A DNA stretch of 64,000 nt, taken from assembly GCF_030161415.1 (NCBI RefSeq), contig NZ_BSSU01000005.1, positions 124,001 through 188,000 of the forward strand, in the 5' to 3' direction. Made by a program: the position numbers and the translations under genes. Positions 30,595 through 39,217 of this stretch are shown here, in pieces. Numbering within the stretch: position 1 is the stretch's first letter; each line of letters starts with the position of its first letter. The notes beneath the pieces were generated by a model. It was not told the origin of the DNA and searched no databases. It saw nothing but the letters and a program-made list of their open reading frames with translations. This DNA is from Thalassotalea eurytherma. GTDB lineage: Bacteria; Pseudomonadota; Gammaproteobacteria; Enterobacterales; Alteromonadaceae.

Positions 30595-31851
30595 TTAGCT
30601 TATCCTACCTTTTAAGCTATAAATTGGCTCTAACAGCCACTCAATCAATGATCGTTTTTCTAACATAATGTCGGCTTGTAATAACATGCCGCTTTTTAAA
30701 GGAAATGCTTTCCCGTAGGCGTTAACCTGCTGCTGACTTAAGTTAGCTTGCAATCTATAAACTGGCTCTTGCAGCTGTATTGGCAAAGATACTTCATTGG
30801 GTGAAATTAACGCTCTATCTACACGGGTAATCTCGCTTTTGATAAAACCAAAGCGCTGATAAGGAAAAGCATCAAACCTGAGACGTGTTTCTTGCCCTAA
30901 GGTTATAAATCCAGCTGAGCGTGTGGGTAATAGAATTTCAGCGATAAGCTCAGAGCCCGCGGGGAGAATATGCAATAAAGGTGTTGCATGTGATTTTGAA
31001 GAGGAAAGCGTTTCACCTTGCAAAACTTGAATACCTGTAACTGTGCCAGCATGGCTAGCGGTTACTGTATATCGGTGCTGATTTTTATATTGTGCGAGTT
31101 GATTTTCAAGCTCGGCTTTTTGTCTAAGTAAGCTGTTAACCTGCAATGTATATTGGTGAGGAATGTTTCGACGATCATGGTTTATTTGTGCTACCTGGTT
31201 GTCAGCCAGCACTAAAAGCCTTTGTATCCGTTGATTATCTTGTTGCGCATCAAGTATTGCCTGTTGATATCTTTGTGCTTCAAAAGTCGACGCATAACCA
31301 TTTTTATTGAGTAGGTTTAGGTTTTCTTGCTGTGATTGTAATAAAGCCAATTTATCTTGTGCTAGGGTTGCTTGAATGCTTAATGCGGTTTGTTCTTTGG
31401 CTATCGCTTTCTCGCGACTTTTGAGGTTTGTTAGCTCAGTTCTTTCTAGTTGTTTATGTTGTGCAATTTGATTATTTACAAGGTCTAATTGTTGTTGAAC
31501 TCGACTAATAAGCTGACTTCCTAAGGATTGTCCGTCTGCATTGGTTTGATGAATGACTATGGTTACAAGAGCTGCACCTTCCTCAACGTGATCTCCTTCT
31601 TTCACCCAAAGTTTTTCTATCGTACCACCACGCGGAGCAAAGCTTTTAATTACCCCTTTGTTGGGCATTAAAAATCCGCGCACAGTTTCTTTGCGCGAAT
31701 ATTCAGCGTTCAATAGAAAAAGAATGATTGACACAGTAATGACCACCAATAAAGTTACAGTTAGCTTTATTGACATCGGTTGCGTTAAGGTAATCGCGCC
31801 TGTTAAGCGCTGACTTTGGTGATTGATGGCTTCCTGCCTGAACAATGTCAT
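30595..31851 (-). CDS. HlyD-family membrane fusion protein (module 1)
   Basis: A 418-aa periplasmic adaptor (CvaA/HlyD type) with one N-terminal membrane helix (about 25-46), a lipoyl/barrel-sandwich half (about 60-90), a long coiled-coil hairpin (about 110-240), and a second half with beta-barrel. It links the ABC exporter to an outer-membrane TolC-like channel, which is not encoded here. ATG 31851 gives MTLFRQEA and matches the length and start of the module 2 copy; ATG 31857 is too close to AAAGGA. It is the first gene of the module 1 operon, 121 bp after the broken cca. Confidence 0.93.
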   Translation of the reverse strand: MTLFRQEAINHQSQRLTGAITLTQPMSIKLTVTLLVVITVSIILFLLNAEYSRKETVRGFLMPNKGVIKSFAPRGGTIEKLWVKEGDHVEEGAALVTIVIHQTNADGQSLGSQLISRVQQQLDLVNNQIAQHKQLERTELTNLKSREKAIAKEQTALSIQATLAQDKLALLQSQQENLNLLNKNGYASTFEAQRYQQAILDAQQDNQRIQRLLVLADNQVAQINHDRRNIPHQYTLQVNSLLRQKAELENQLAQYKNQHRYTVTASHAGTVTGIQVLQGETLSSSKSHATPLLHILPAGSELIAEILLPTRSAGFITLGQETRLRFDAFPYQRFGFIKSEITRVDRALISPNEVSLPIQLQEPVYRLQANLSQQQVNAYGKAFPLKSGMLLQADIMLEKRSLIEWLLEPIYSLKGRIS

Positions 31852-31972
31852 ATTCATTCCTTTGAATATTTAATTGTTAAAAAATTAGTTCAGGAAAGCA
31901 GATTGATCAAATAAAATTTTATAAAACTTTAAAATATAATTCATATACCGTTATTAATTTCTTAAAAATCAA

Positions 31973-33046
31973 TTAAATAGTTGGTACGGTAAATTTGGTT
32001 TTATGGCCAGTTAATATGGCTAGCTTCTCTTCATTCATTGCGTCTTTTATTTCCTTACCTTTCAACCCTTGGTCTACATAAGGCTTAGCTGATACTTGTT
32101 GGCAAGCGTGAAAGCCTTCAAGTAAATAATCAGCTTGCGGGTAAGGGCGCTCTTCAAAGCCTGTTCTCCCCTGAAAGTCAGCTTTGTTCGCAATTAAAAA
32201 GTCGGAAAACATCTCAGGTTTTCGCCAGACATCGAGTGAATTAAACATTTTCAAAATCGTTTTAGGGTTTAATTCGAACGCTTTATGGCAATGCAAATGG
32301 TATTGGCAAACCTGCAGTGCTAAATGCTCATAGCTTTTTGGTACTTTGAGTTTTTTGCATATCTCTTTTACGAGAGGAAGGCCGGCACTTTCATGGCCAT
32401 GATGGCTAGGCCAGTGGTTTTCTTCAGTTAATCCTTTTCCTAAGTCATGGCAAAGCGCAGCAAAACGAATTGACGGTTTATCGGATAAAACGACAGCTCG
32501 TTGTAAAACCATTATGGTGTGGATACCAGAACAAATTTCTGGGTGCCATTTGGCTGGATTTGGAATACCCCATAACTTATCTAAACTTGGCCAAATTCTT
32601 TCAAGTGCGCCACAGTCTTTTAGTACTTGGACAAATATGTCTGGATGATTTTCAGTAAGTGAACGATCAAACTCTTTAAAAATACGCTCTGATGAAAGGT
32701 TTTCCAATTCATTTTGCTCAACAATATCTGCCATTAAATTCATTGTTTCAGGCGCAACGCTGAATCCGTAATCAGCATATCTAGCGGCAAATCGAGCAAC
32801 GCGTAAAACTCTTAGTGGGTCTTCAACAAATGCAGGACTGACATGTCGCAACACTTTAGCCTGCAGATCTTTTTGTCCGCCGTATGGGTCAATTATTTTT
32901 CCATCAGGGCCTTTGGCCATGGCATTGACAGTGAGATCTCTTCGCTTTAAGTCGTCAACTAAACTCACGTCTGGTGATGCGTGGCAAACAAAACCTTGGT
33001 AACCATGACCTTGTTTCTTTTCTGTGCGAGCTAGGGCGTATTCGTC
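31973..33046 (-). pseudogene. cca: 3' part of the interrupted CCA tRNA nucleotidyltransferase gene
   Basis: Codons 59-415 of a gammaproteobacterial CCA-adding enzyme: DEYALARTEKK, the RRDLTVNAMA motif, VEDPLRVLRVARFAARY, and the HD phosphohydrolase domain (AALCHDLGKG). The N-terminal catalytic GGAVRD block is missing here and lies at 45127-45306. The join is exact in frame: GACGAA at 33046-33041 matches GATGAA at 45132-45127, and the two parts together give 415 codons, the length of the intact copy at 37967-39214. A GTG at 33049 inside the element could start a 358-aa fragment that lacks nucleotide-binding residues, so it would be inactive as a CCA enzyme. Confidence 0.93.
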
Positions 33047-33060
33047 CACTATTACACTTT
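33041..33060. repeat. Left end of the cca-targeting element (core plus terminal inverted repeat)
   Basis: TTCGTC (33041-33046) is the left copy of the 6-bp core, with CACTATTACACTT (33047-33059) as terminal repeat. The right end read inward is CAATACTACACTT, 11 of 13 identical. These are the expected partly symmetric binding arms for a tyrosine recombinase. Confidence 0.8.
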
Positions 33061-33144
33061 ATGTTGTGTGAATGTAATGAAAAGCATTATATCGCTTGGT
33101 TTTTAAGGAAGTTGATTGAAGAGCATCATATTTAAAATAAACAT

Positions 33145-33177
33145 GTGAAAAATTAAGTTCCAAACTCAATTTTTCAC
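33145..33177 (-). terminator. Hairpin at the left end of the element, probable terminator of export module 2
   Basis: GTGAAAAATT (33145-33154) pairs perfectly with AATTTTTCAC (33168-33177), and the inner AGTT/AACT can extend the stem. It lies 27 bp downstream of the exporter stop at 33204 and would stop transcripts before the element end and the cca remnant. Confidence 0.6.
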
Positions 33178-33203
33178 ACTTTTATACATAGATCCTAAAT
33201 AGC

Positions 33204-35381
33204 TTAGCTAGCGGTTTTAGAGCATATATCGTTTAAATTTGTTAGTGTACCATTTTCTAAATGATAGACCTGTTCAGCCATATTGATCGTTTCTTGTCGG
33301 TGAGCAATCATAAGTCGCGTCATCGGTAAATGCTGAATCTGTTCGCTAATTTTAGCTTCGTTATCTTTATCTAAATGGCTTGTTGCCTCATCCATAAATA
33401 AGACGCAAGGTGATTGATATAAGGCACGAGCCAAAAGCAACCGCTGTACTTGCCCACCTGATAAGTTTGATCCCATATCACCAACGAGTGAATTATAACT
33501 CATAGTCATCTTAGTGATGTCATCATGAATAGCTGCTAAATGAGCGCATTGTTCTATTTTTAAGTAGTTGGGTTGAGGATCAAAAAAGCTAATATTATCT
33601 GCGATAGAGCCTGCTAATAAAGTATCATCCTGCATTACGGCTGCTATTTGTTTTCGATAGTTTTTTAAACCAAGTTGTGTGATATCTTTACCATCAAGTA
33701 GCACCTTGCCTGACGTTGGTTGTAATAATCCCAGCATGGTTTTCATTAACGTGGTTTTACCTGCGCCAGATGCACCTGTAATTGCTATAGAATCACCTGC
33801 ATTGAGCGTTAAATTTACGTTGTTTAGGATAGGTGTTTGTTCTTCACTGTAACTAAAGCAGATATTTTCTAAAGTAAGCTGACCTTTAAATTGATTTTCT
33901 TCAGACGGGGTATCACCTGATAGATATGCAGCTTCGCCTTCACGGTTAGCCTCCTGCTCAGTGAGGGCAATATCTGAAATCCTATCAAGATGCAGTCGCA
34001 TCATTTTAAATTGAATAATTTGTTCAATTAAATTGGCAAAGCGAGCAGTAAGTTGTCCTTTATAAGCAATAAAAGCCAGCACCATACCCACCGTTAAGCT
34101 ATTAGCCATCACCATAAGTGCAGCAAAATAAATCACCAATACATTTTCCAAACCAAACAACAGTTTGTTGAAAGAACTAAAACTGATGTTTAAACGGCCC
34201 AAGCGTATTTCACTATTAATGACTTCCGCATAGCGATTTTGCCAAATGCCTTGGCGTTGGGATTCATTACCAAACAACTTAATGGTTTGCATACCGCGAA
34301 TATTTTCTAAAAAGTTAGACTGCTCTTTGGCTGATGCTTGGATCATTTCCTCGGTGGCTTGGTGAAGCGGACGATATAAGGCTAATCGCACTAAGGTATA
34401 AAGCGCTATTGCAGCAAGCACCACAGCGGTAAGCTTTAATGAATAAAGCGCCATCATTATTAGCACAGTAATAGCCATCACACCATCAACCAGTGTTTCA
34501 ACAAAACCAGTGGTAATACGCTCACGAATTTGAGCAAGTGAGCCAAAACGTGAAACAATATCGCCCACATGACGTGATTCAAAATAATTCATCGGCAAAC
34601 GCAGTAAATGCCTAAGCAGGTTTACACCCATCTGCATATTGAGCAGGCTAGAAAGCCTTAAAATCAACCAACTACGTACAGCATTAGTTACTACTGAAAC
34701 AATAGCGATTAACGCAAAGCCAATGGCTAATACTGTAAGCAATGGCTTATCAAAACTAATTAATACTTCATCCACTACCCACTGCATATAATAGGGGGTC
34801 ATTAAGGCAAAGAGTTGCAGTACCAACGACAAGCCAATTAGTTTTAACAGTCCTGATTTTAAGCCCGACATTGAAGACCACAACTGGGTAAACTTTATTT
34901 GAGCTTTCTCTTCTTTTACCTCCAATTTACTGGTAGGTGAAAGCTCTAAGCAAATACCTGTAAAGTGTTTACTGAACTCTTTGCAGGTTAACATGCGTTT
35001 TCCCATAGCTGGATCATTAATTGAAAATTTTGAACTCTTACCTTTACCTGAAACTTTTGTTAGTACAACAAAGTGATTCATATCCCAGTGCAATATACAT
35101 GGTGTTTGTAATTTATAAACTTCTTCGACAGTGCACTGCAAAGCTCTTGTAGCTAAACCTAAGTTATCGCTCAAATTGATCACTTGTTGTAGATTCATCC
35201 CATTTTTGGCTGTAAACAGCTCCTTCCTCATCGACTGAATAGAAATGTTACAGCCATAGTAACTCGCAATCATAGCGACTGAAGCTAAGCCACACTCAGC
35301 AATCTCTGTCTGCAATACTAAAGGGACTGATTTTGTTCGACTAAACTTTAAGAGACTTGTAGCAATTGAAGAGTTTTTCAT
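33204..35381 (-). CDS. Bacteriocin-processing ABC exporter with C39 peptidase (module 2, on element)
   Basis: A 725-aa exporter with C39 residues Cys30 (AECGLA), His103 (DMNHFVVL) and Asp123 (INDP), a six-helix ABC membrane domain, Walker A GASGAGKTT, signature LSGGQVQRLLLARAL and Walker B CVLFMDEATS. It differs from the module 1 exporter mainly in the first 80 residues and in a short acidic insert before the ATPase domain (near residues 480-495). The rest is nearly colinear, and some blocks, such as YNSLVGDMG[AS]NLSGG, are almost the same. It ends the module 2 operon, near the left end of the element. Confidence 0.95.
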   Translation of the reverse strand: MKNSSIATSLLKFSRTKSVPLVLQTEIAECGLASVAMIASYYGCNISIQSMRKELFTAKNGMNLQQVINLSDNLGLATRALQCTVEEVYKLQTPCILHWDMNHFVVLTKVSGKGKSSKFSINDPAMGKRMLTCKEFSKHFTGICLELSPTSKLEVKEEKAQIKFTQLWSSMSGLKSGLLKLIGLSLVLQLFALMTPYYMQWVVDEVLISFDKPLLTVLAIGFALIAIVSVVTNAVRSWLILRLSSLLNMQMGVNLLRHLLRLPMNYFESRHVGDIVSRFGSLAQIRERITTGFVETLVDGVMAITVLIMMALYSLKLTAVVLAAIALYTLVRLALYRPLHQATEEMIQASAKEQSNFLENIRGMQTIKLFGNESQRQGIWQNRYAEVINSEIRLGRLNISFSSFNKLLFGLENVLVIYFAALMVMANSLTVGMVLAFIAYKGQLTARFANLIEQIIQFKMMRLHLDRISDIALTEQEANREGEAAYLSGDTPSEENQFKGQLTLENICFSYSEEQTPILNNVNLTLNAGDSIAITGASGAGKTTLMKTMLGLLQPTSGKVLLDGKDITQLGLKNYRKQIAAVMQDDTLLAGSIADNISFFDPQPNYLKIEQCAHLAAIHDDITKMTMSYNSLVGDMGSNLSGGQVQRLLLARALYQSPCVLFMDEATSHLDKDNEAKISEQIQHLPMTRLMIAHRQETINMAEQVYHLENGTLTNLNDICSKTAS

Positions 35382-35437
35382 ATTAATTTACCAGATGTGA
35401 CGTTTTATGGGAGAATTGTGCTTTACTCAAAAATACA

Positions 35438-35836
35438 TTACGTATACTTTCTTATCATAATAAACGAAAAAGCTAGAGAAAAAGTAAGGCACCCAAAAAA
35501 CAATAACCATATATTTATATGGCTTAAATATAAATTGAGAGATGCTATTGTAGCTAAAGAAAATGTACTTACTATGAACATAGATAGAAGAGATCTATCA
35601 GTTTGCTCTGTAACTATTTTTTGATCTCTTAATAAAAACGCAAGTACTCTTAAAAAAGGAAATTTTGAATTATCATTATTTAGTTTAGTTCCGCCTTCAA
35701 ACCTATATAACCTTGCAGATACTAATATCGCTAGTAAAGCGAATAATACTGAAACTGTCATTGAGTCCTTACTCGCAGAAATATAGGAAAGATTTATGGA
35801 GAAGACTATGTACAAATAAACATTTAATTTTGTCAT
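35438..35836 (-). CDS. Membrane protein of unknown family, candidate immunity protein (module 2)
   Basis: A 132-aa protein with about four membrane segments (near 5-20, 28-42, 85-105 and 108-127) and a charged cytoplasmic loop in the middle. No family recognised. It lies between the GG-leader peptides and the exporter, the same slot as the 85-aa membrane protein of module 1, but the two are not visibly related. Immunity to the module 2 peptides is the simplest guess. Confidence 0.55.
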   Translation of the reverse strand: MTKLNVYLYIVFSINLSYISASKDSMTVSVLFALLAILVSARLYRFEGGTKLNNDNSKFPFLRVLAFLLRDQKIVTEQTDRSLLSMFIVSTFSLATIASLNLYLSHINIWLLFFGCLTFSLAFSFIMIRKYT

Positions 35837-35887
35837 TTTATTTATCCCAAAAAGTGGCTCTTTGATAAAACAAAGAGCCAGAATGAA

Positions 35888-36124
35888 TTAAGATTGGTCA
35901 GCTTCGATTTGATCCATAACACTGTCAATACCGCCAACAACTGCACCGACTACTCCGCCAACTATTCCGCCAACTAATGTACCTGCACCGGGAGAAACCA
36001 TTGAGCCGATAGTTGCACCTACGGCTGCACCGTCAAGCGCACCAGAACGCGCTCCTTCCAAAGCTTCTCCACCATCAACACCACCAGAAACTTCCAAAAT
36101 TTCATTTGAACTTAGTACTTTCAT
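35888..36124 (-). CDS. Double-glycine leader bacteriocin/microcin precursor 2a
   Basis: A 78-aa precursor with leader MKVLSSNEILEVSGG and a mature part of about 63 aa, very rich in Gly, Ala and Val, with GxxxG-like spacing (GAAVGATIGS, VGGIVGGVVGAVVGG), as in colicin V-type and two-peptide bacteriocins that insert into membranes. A second Gly-Gly at residues 18-19 makes the cleavage site slightly uncertain. The C-terminus is acidic. It is 16 bp behind precursor 2b. Confidence 0.82.
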   Translation of the reverse strand: MKVLSSNEILEVSGGVDGGEALEGARSGALDGAAVGATIGSMVSPGAGTLVGGIVGGVVGAVVGGIDSVMDQIEADQS

Positions 36125-36140
36125 TTTATTTTATCCTTGA

Positions 36141-36338
36141 TTATTCACTAAAATACTCTATCGCGGCACCAACTACAGCAGCAACAGCCATTGCGCCTAG
36201 AGTTACAGGGTTTGAAGCTGAAACCACAAATGCAACCGTAGCAGCTGTGGCTGCACCACTTATTGCACCTTGAACGGCATCAACTGCATCGCCACCGCCA
36301 TTTACTAGCTCTAATTCTTTTACGTTTAATTCACGCAT
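36141..36338 (-). CDS. Double-glycine leader bacteriocin/microcin precursor 2b
   Basis: A 65-aa precursor with leader MRELNVKELELVNGG and a predicted 50-aa mature peptide dominated by Ala, Val and Gly (AVQGAISGAATAATV, VAAVVGAAIEYF). The ATG at 36338 is chosen by the leader consensus and by GGAG 9 nt upstream; ATGs at 36353 and 36395 would add non-leader residues. It pairs with precursor 2a in the same operon. Confidence 0.8.
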   Translation of the reverse strand: MRELNVKELELVNGGGDAVDAVQGAISGAATAATVAFVVSASNPVTLGAMAVAAVVGAAIEYFSE

Positions 36339-36422
36339 AATGCTATACTCCATATCTCCGACATTTTTATTATGTCGGGTGATTAATTTGCTCAATATCT
36401 CATGATAATGAGCTGTTAATTA

Positions 36423-36466
36423 GGCTGACTTTAGTTTGTCTCGCTAAAGTTTGACTAAAGTCAGCC
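36423..36466 (-). other. 13-bp perfect stem-loop between the adaptor and peptide genes of module 2
   Basis: GGCTGACTTTAGT (36423-36435) pairs with ACTAAAGTCAGCC (36454-36466) over an 18-nt loop. There is no T run behind it on the minus strand, so it is more likely an mRNA-stabilising or attenuating structure than a full terminator. It may set a higher level for the peptide genes relative to the adaptor. Confidence 0.6.
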
Positions 36467-36521
36467 GCTTTATTTTCTAACAAGGCTTTTCACTATTGCC
36501 GTATCAGAAAAATTCCTTTAG

Positions 36522-36542
36522 ACCCTGAAATAAATTCAGGGT
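36522..36542. repeat. Small REP-like palindrome
   Basis: ACCCTGAA (36522-36529) and TTCAGGGT (36535-36542) form an 8-bp perfect stem with a 5-nt loop just downstream of the HlyD stop at 36559. The form (CACCCTGAAxxxTTTCAGGGT) resembles short interspersed palindromes common in marine gammaproteobacterial genomes. Only one copy is seen in this window. Confidence 0.45.
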
Positions 36543-36558
36543 GACAATCATGTATCAG

Positions 36559-37815
36559 TTAACTTACTCGTCCTTTTAAGCTGTAAATTGGCTCTAGTAA
36601 CCATTCAATCAAAGTTCGTTGTTCCAACATAATATCCGCTTCAAATAGCATTCCGCTTTTTAGTTCAAATGCTTGTCCGTAGGCTTGCATTTGATGCTTG
36701 GTTAACTTTGCTCTTAAGCGATAAACTGGCTCTTGAAGTGCTATTGGCAGTTGTACTTCATTTGGCGCAATAAGTGCGCGGTCTATGCGGGTGATCTCAC
36801 TTTCAATAAAACCAAAGCGTTGATAAGGAAAAGCATCAAAACGTAAGCGTGATGTTTGACCTTTGGCAATAAAGCCTGCGCTTCGAGTTGGCAATAGTAG
36901 CTCAGCTACTAACTCTGAACCTTCAGGAAGAATATGCAGAAGTGGTTTTGATTGCGCTTTCGAAGGTGATAATGTTTCTCCTTCAACCACTTGAATACCT
37001 GTGACTATGCCTGCATGACTAGCGGTTATTGTGTAGCTATGATTGTTTTGTACTTGCGCTAGTTGATTCTCAATATCCGCTTTTTCACGCAGCAAACTAT
37101 TAATGCGTAACTTATATTGTTGAGGTAAATTTGCTTTATCAAAAGCGGTTTGATTAATTTGGTTGTTTTGTTGAAGTAGTAAACGTGCGATATTTTGTTT
37201 TTCTTGCTTTGCTTCAAGTAATGTTTGTAGCTGGTTTTCTTTTTCAAATTTAGAAATGAACCCGCTAATATTCAACTGCTCAACATCTCGTTGTTGACTC
37301 AACAGCAATTCAAGTTTTTCGTTGACAAGTTTAAATTGACTTTCTAGTGCTACTTTTTCACTCTTTAATGCTGATGCTTTGTTTTTTAAATTTTGATTTT
37401 CTTTTATTTGAATCGCTTGGTATTGGCTTATTTCTTCATCAAGCAATGATAATTGTGACGTTAGTTGCTTTTGTAGTTTGCTACTTAAGCTCAAACCATC
37501 AGCACTGTTTTGGTGGATGATCATAGTCGCTAGGGCTTGGTCTTTTTCAACAACATCACCTTCTTTAACCAATAAACGCTCAATTGTCCCACCTTGAGTA
37601 GCAAAGCTTTTAATAACCCCTTTATTTGGCATTAAAAAGCCACGTACTGTTTCTTTGCGAGAATATTCGGCTGTAAATAAAAACGTGACAATTGCGATAG
37701 CAACAGACACTAATATTAAAACAGTTAGTTTGATAGATAACGGTTGCGCTAAGGTGATTGCACCTGTTAAACGCTCACTTTGATGGGAAACAGCTTCCTT
37801 TCTAAATAACGACAT
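36559..37815 (-). CDS. HlyD-family membrane fusion protein (module 2, on element)
   Basis: A 418-aa periplasmic adaptor, the same length as the module 1 copy and similar throughout. The N-terminal helix region (LTVLILVSVAIAIVTFLF), the block SRKETVRGFLMPNKGVIKSF and the C-terminal barrel (RLRFDAFPYQRFGFI) are strongly conserved between the copies, while the coiled-coil hairpin (about 120-240) has diverged most. AAGGA lies upstream of the ATG. It is the first gene of the module 2 operon; its upstream region contains the C12 tract and a possible -35 TTGACG. Confidence 0.93.
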   Translation of the reverse strand: MSLFRKEAVSHQSERLTGAITLAQPLSIKLTVLILVSVAIAIVTFLFTAEYSRKETVRGFLMPNKGVIKSFATQGGTIERLLVKEGDVVEKDQALATMIIHQNSADGLSLSSKLQKQLTSQLSLLDEEISQYQAIQIKENQNLKNKASALKSEKVALESQFKLVNEKLELLLSQQRDVEQLNISGFISKFEKENQLQTLLEAKQEKQNIARLLLQQNNQINQTAFDKANLPQQYKLRINSLLREKADIENQLAQVQNNHSYTITASHAGIVTGIQVVEGETLSPSKAQSKPLLHILPEGSELVAELLLPTRSAGFIAKGQTSRLRFDAFPYQRFGFIESEITRIDRALIAPNEVQLPIALQEPVYRLRAKLTKHQMQAYGQAFELKSGMLFEADIMLEQRTLIEWLLEPIYSLKGRVS

Positions 37816-37966
37816 ATCAAATCCTTGAATACTTAGCGGTGTGGACTCTAAAACACTTAAAGTTGCATCGTCAAGTATTAATTTACAATAAATTAACTTT
37901 TTGAGAGCTTTTACCCCCCCCCCCCTAAGTAATATTTAACTTATTGTATTTAATGATTTAAATTGG
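37816..37966 (-). promoter_or_regulatory. Upstream region of export operon 2 with a 12-C homopolymer
   Basis: 151 bp between cca2 and the HlyD gene. On the minus strand a G12 run (37925-37914) is followed by an AT-rich stretch, a candidate -35 TTGACG and AAGGA before the HlyD ATG. The equivalent region of module 1 has no homopolymer. Length change in the G run could alter expression of the operon. Confidence 0.5.
37914..37925. repeat. Poly-C (poly-G) tract of 12
   Basis: Twelve consecutive C's on the plus strand in otherwise AT-rich DNA, about 100 bp upstream of the module 2 HlyD start codon and 41 bp downstream of the cca2 stop. Runs of this length are prone to slippage. Confidence 0.95.
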
Positions 37967-39214
37967 CTAGTTCGGTTTATCGAAATTATTTTTTATTGCT
38001 TGAATAATACTCACTCTTTCATTATTAATAGCCTCTTTTATTAGCTTGCCGTGTATGCCATTTTCGACAAACTTTTTGGCGTTTACCTTTAAGCATTCAT
38101 TTACGGCAAGGTGGAGTAAATCAGCTTGAGGATATGCTCGTTTTTCAAATCCTAGTCTGCCTTTAGCATCAGCCTCACAAGTTATTAAGAAGTCTTCAAA
38201 TTCTTGTGGTTTTCGCCAAACATCCAGTTGGTTGAATAAGGTTAAAATAGTGCTTGATTTTAGCTCTAAAGCTCTATGGCTATGTAAATGAAATTGACAC
38301 ACTTTTAGTGCCAGTTGTCTGTATTCATTGGGAGTTTTAAAGCGATTACACGATGTTTCAACTAGAGGGAGTCCTCTAATTTCATGCCGCTTATGGCTAG
38401 GTAGTTCATTTTTGGGTGTGACACCTTTGCCAAGATCATGACAAAGTGCTGCAAATCTGATGGTGGTTTTAGAGGATAGCCGTGTCGCTTGTTGCAATAC
38501 CATCATGGTATGAATGCCTGTGCAGATTTCTGGATGATGTTGTACTGGGTTAGGTATCCCCCAAAGTGCGTTGAGTTCAGGCCAAATGATAGCCAGTGCA
38601 TTACACTCTCTTAACACATTAAAAAAGATCTCTGGATGATCTTCGCTTAAGGCTGAGAGAATTTCTTGACTTACTCTTTCTGGTGTTAGATATTCTAATT
38701 CCCCAGCATCTGCGATGCGCTGCATTTCTACCATTGTTTCAGGGGCTATAGTGAACTCATTAAACCGTGCTGCAAATCGAGCAACCCGCAATACTCTTAA
38801 TGGATCTTCAACAAAAGCAGGGCTAGTATGGCGGAGTATTTTGTTTTGAATATCCGTTTTTCCGTTGTATGGATCTATAATCAAGCCAGTATCAGGATTT
38901 TGTGCCATTGCATTGATGGTGAGGTCTCTTCGGCTTAAATCTTCTTCTAGGGTGACATTTGGATTGAAATCAACTTCGAAGCCTTTGTAGCCATTACCAG
39001 TTTTTTTCTCTGTTCTCGCTAGTGCCCATTCTTCCTTATTTTGAGGGTGGAGGAAGACTGGAAATTTACCCACTCGATTAAAACCTTGTTTAAGCATTTC
39101 ACTTTCTGTTGAGCCAACTACTACCCAATCACGATCTTTTGCTGTGATTGTTGTACCAAGCAACCTATTCATTTCATTGTCTCTAACATAACCGCCAACT
39201 AAGTATACCTTCAT
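37967..39214 (-). CDS. cca: Complete element-borne CCA tRNA nucleotidyltransferase (cca2)
   Basis: A 415-aa CCA-adding enzyme: LVGGYVRD, the catalytic DxD pair in KDRDWVVVG, RRDLTINAMA, VEDPLRVLRVARFAARF and the HD domain (AALCHDLGKG, HPEICTGIHT). It adds or repairs the CCA 3' end of tRNAs and is full length. It is clearly diverged from the interrupted host copy, so it is not a recent duplicate. It starts 3 bp after the small coiled-coil gene, and its AGGAAA site overlaps that gene's end, so it is an integral part of the recombinase operon. Its own sequence at the insertion site is GAAGAATGG rather than GATGAATAC. Confidence 0.95.
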   Translation of the reverse strand: MKVYLVGGYVRDNEMNRLLGTTITAKDRDWVVVGSTESEMLKQGFNRVGKFPVFLHPQNKEEWALARTEKKTGNGYKGFEVDFNPNVTLEEDLSRRDLTINAMAQNPDTGLIIDPYNGKTDIQNKILRHTSPAFVEDPLRVLRVARFAARFNEFTIAPETMVEMQRIADAGELEYLTPERVSQEILSALSEDHPEIFFNVLRECNALAIIWPELNALWGIPNPVQHHPEICTGIHTMMVLQQATRLSSKTTIRFAALCHDLGKGVTPKNELPSHKRHEIRGLPLVETSCNRFKTPNEYRQLALKVCQFHLHSHRALELKSSTILTLFNQLDVWRKPQEFEDFLITCEADAKGRLGFEKRAYPQADLLHLAVNECLKVNAKKFVENGIHGKLIKEAINNERVSIIQAIKNNFDKPN

Positions 39215-39217
39215 TGT

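Noticed and set aside
35397-35624. Short plus-strand frame in bacteriocin module 2
   Set aside because: It is antisense to the 132-aa membrane protein, which has proper operon position and hydrophobic segments.
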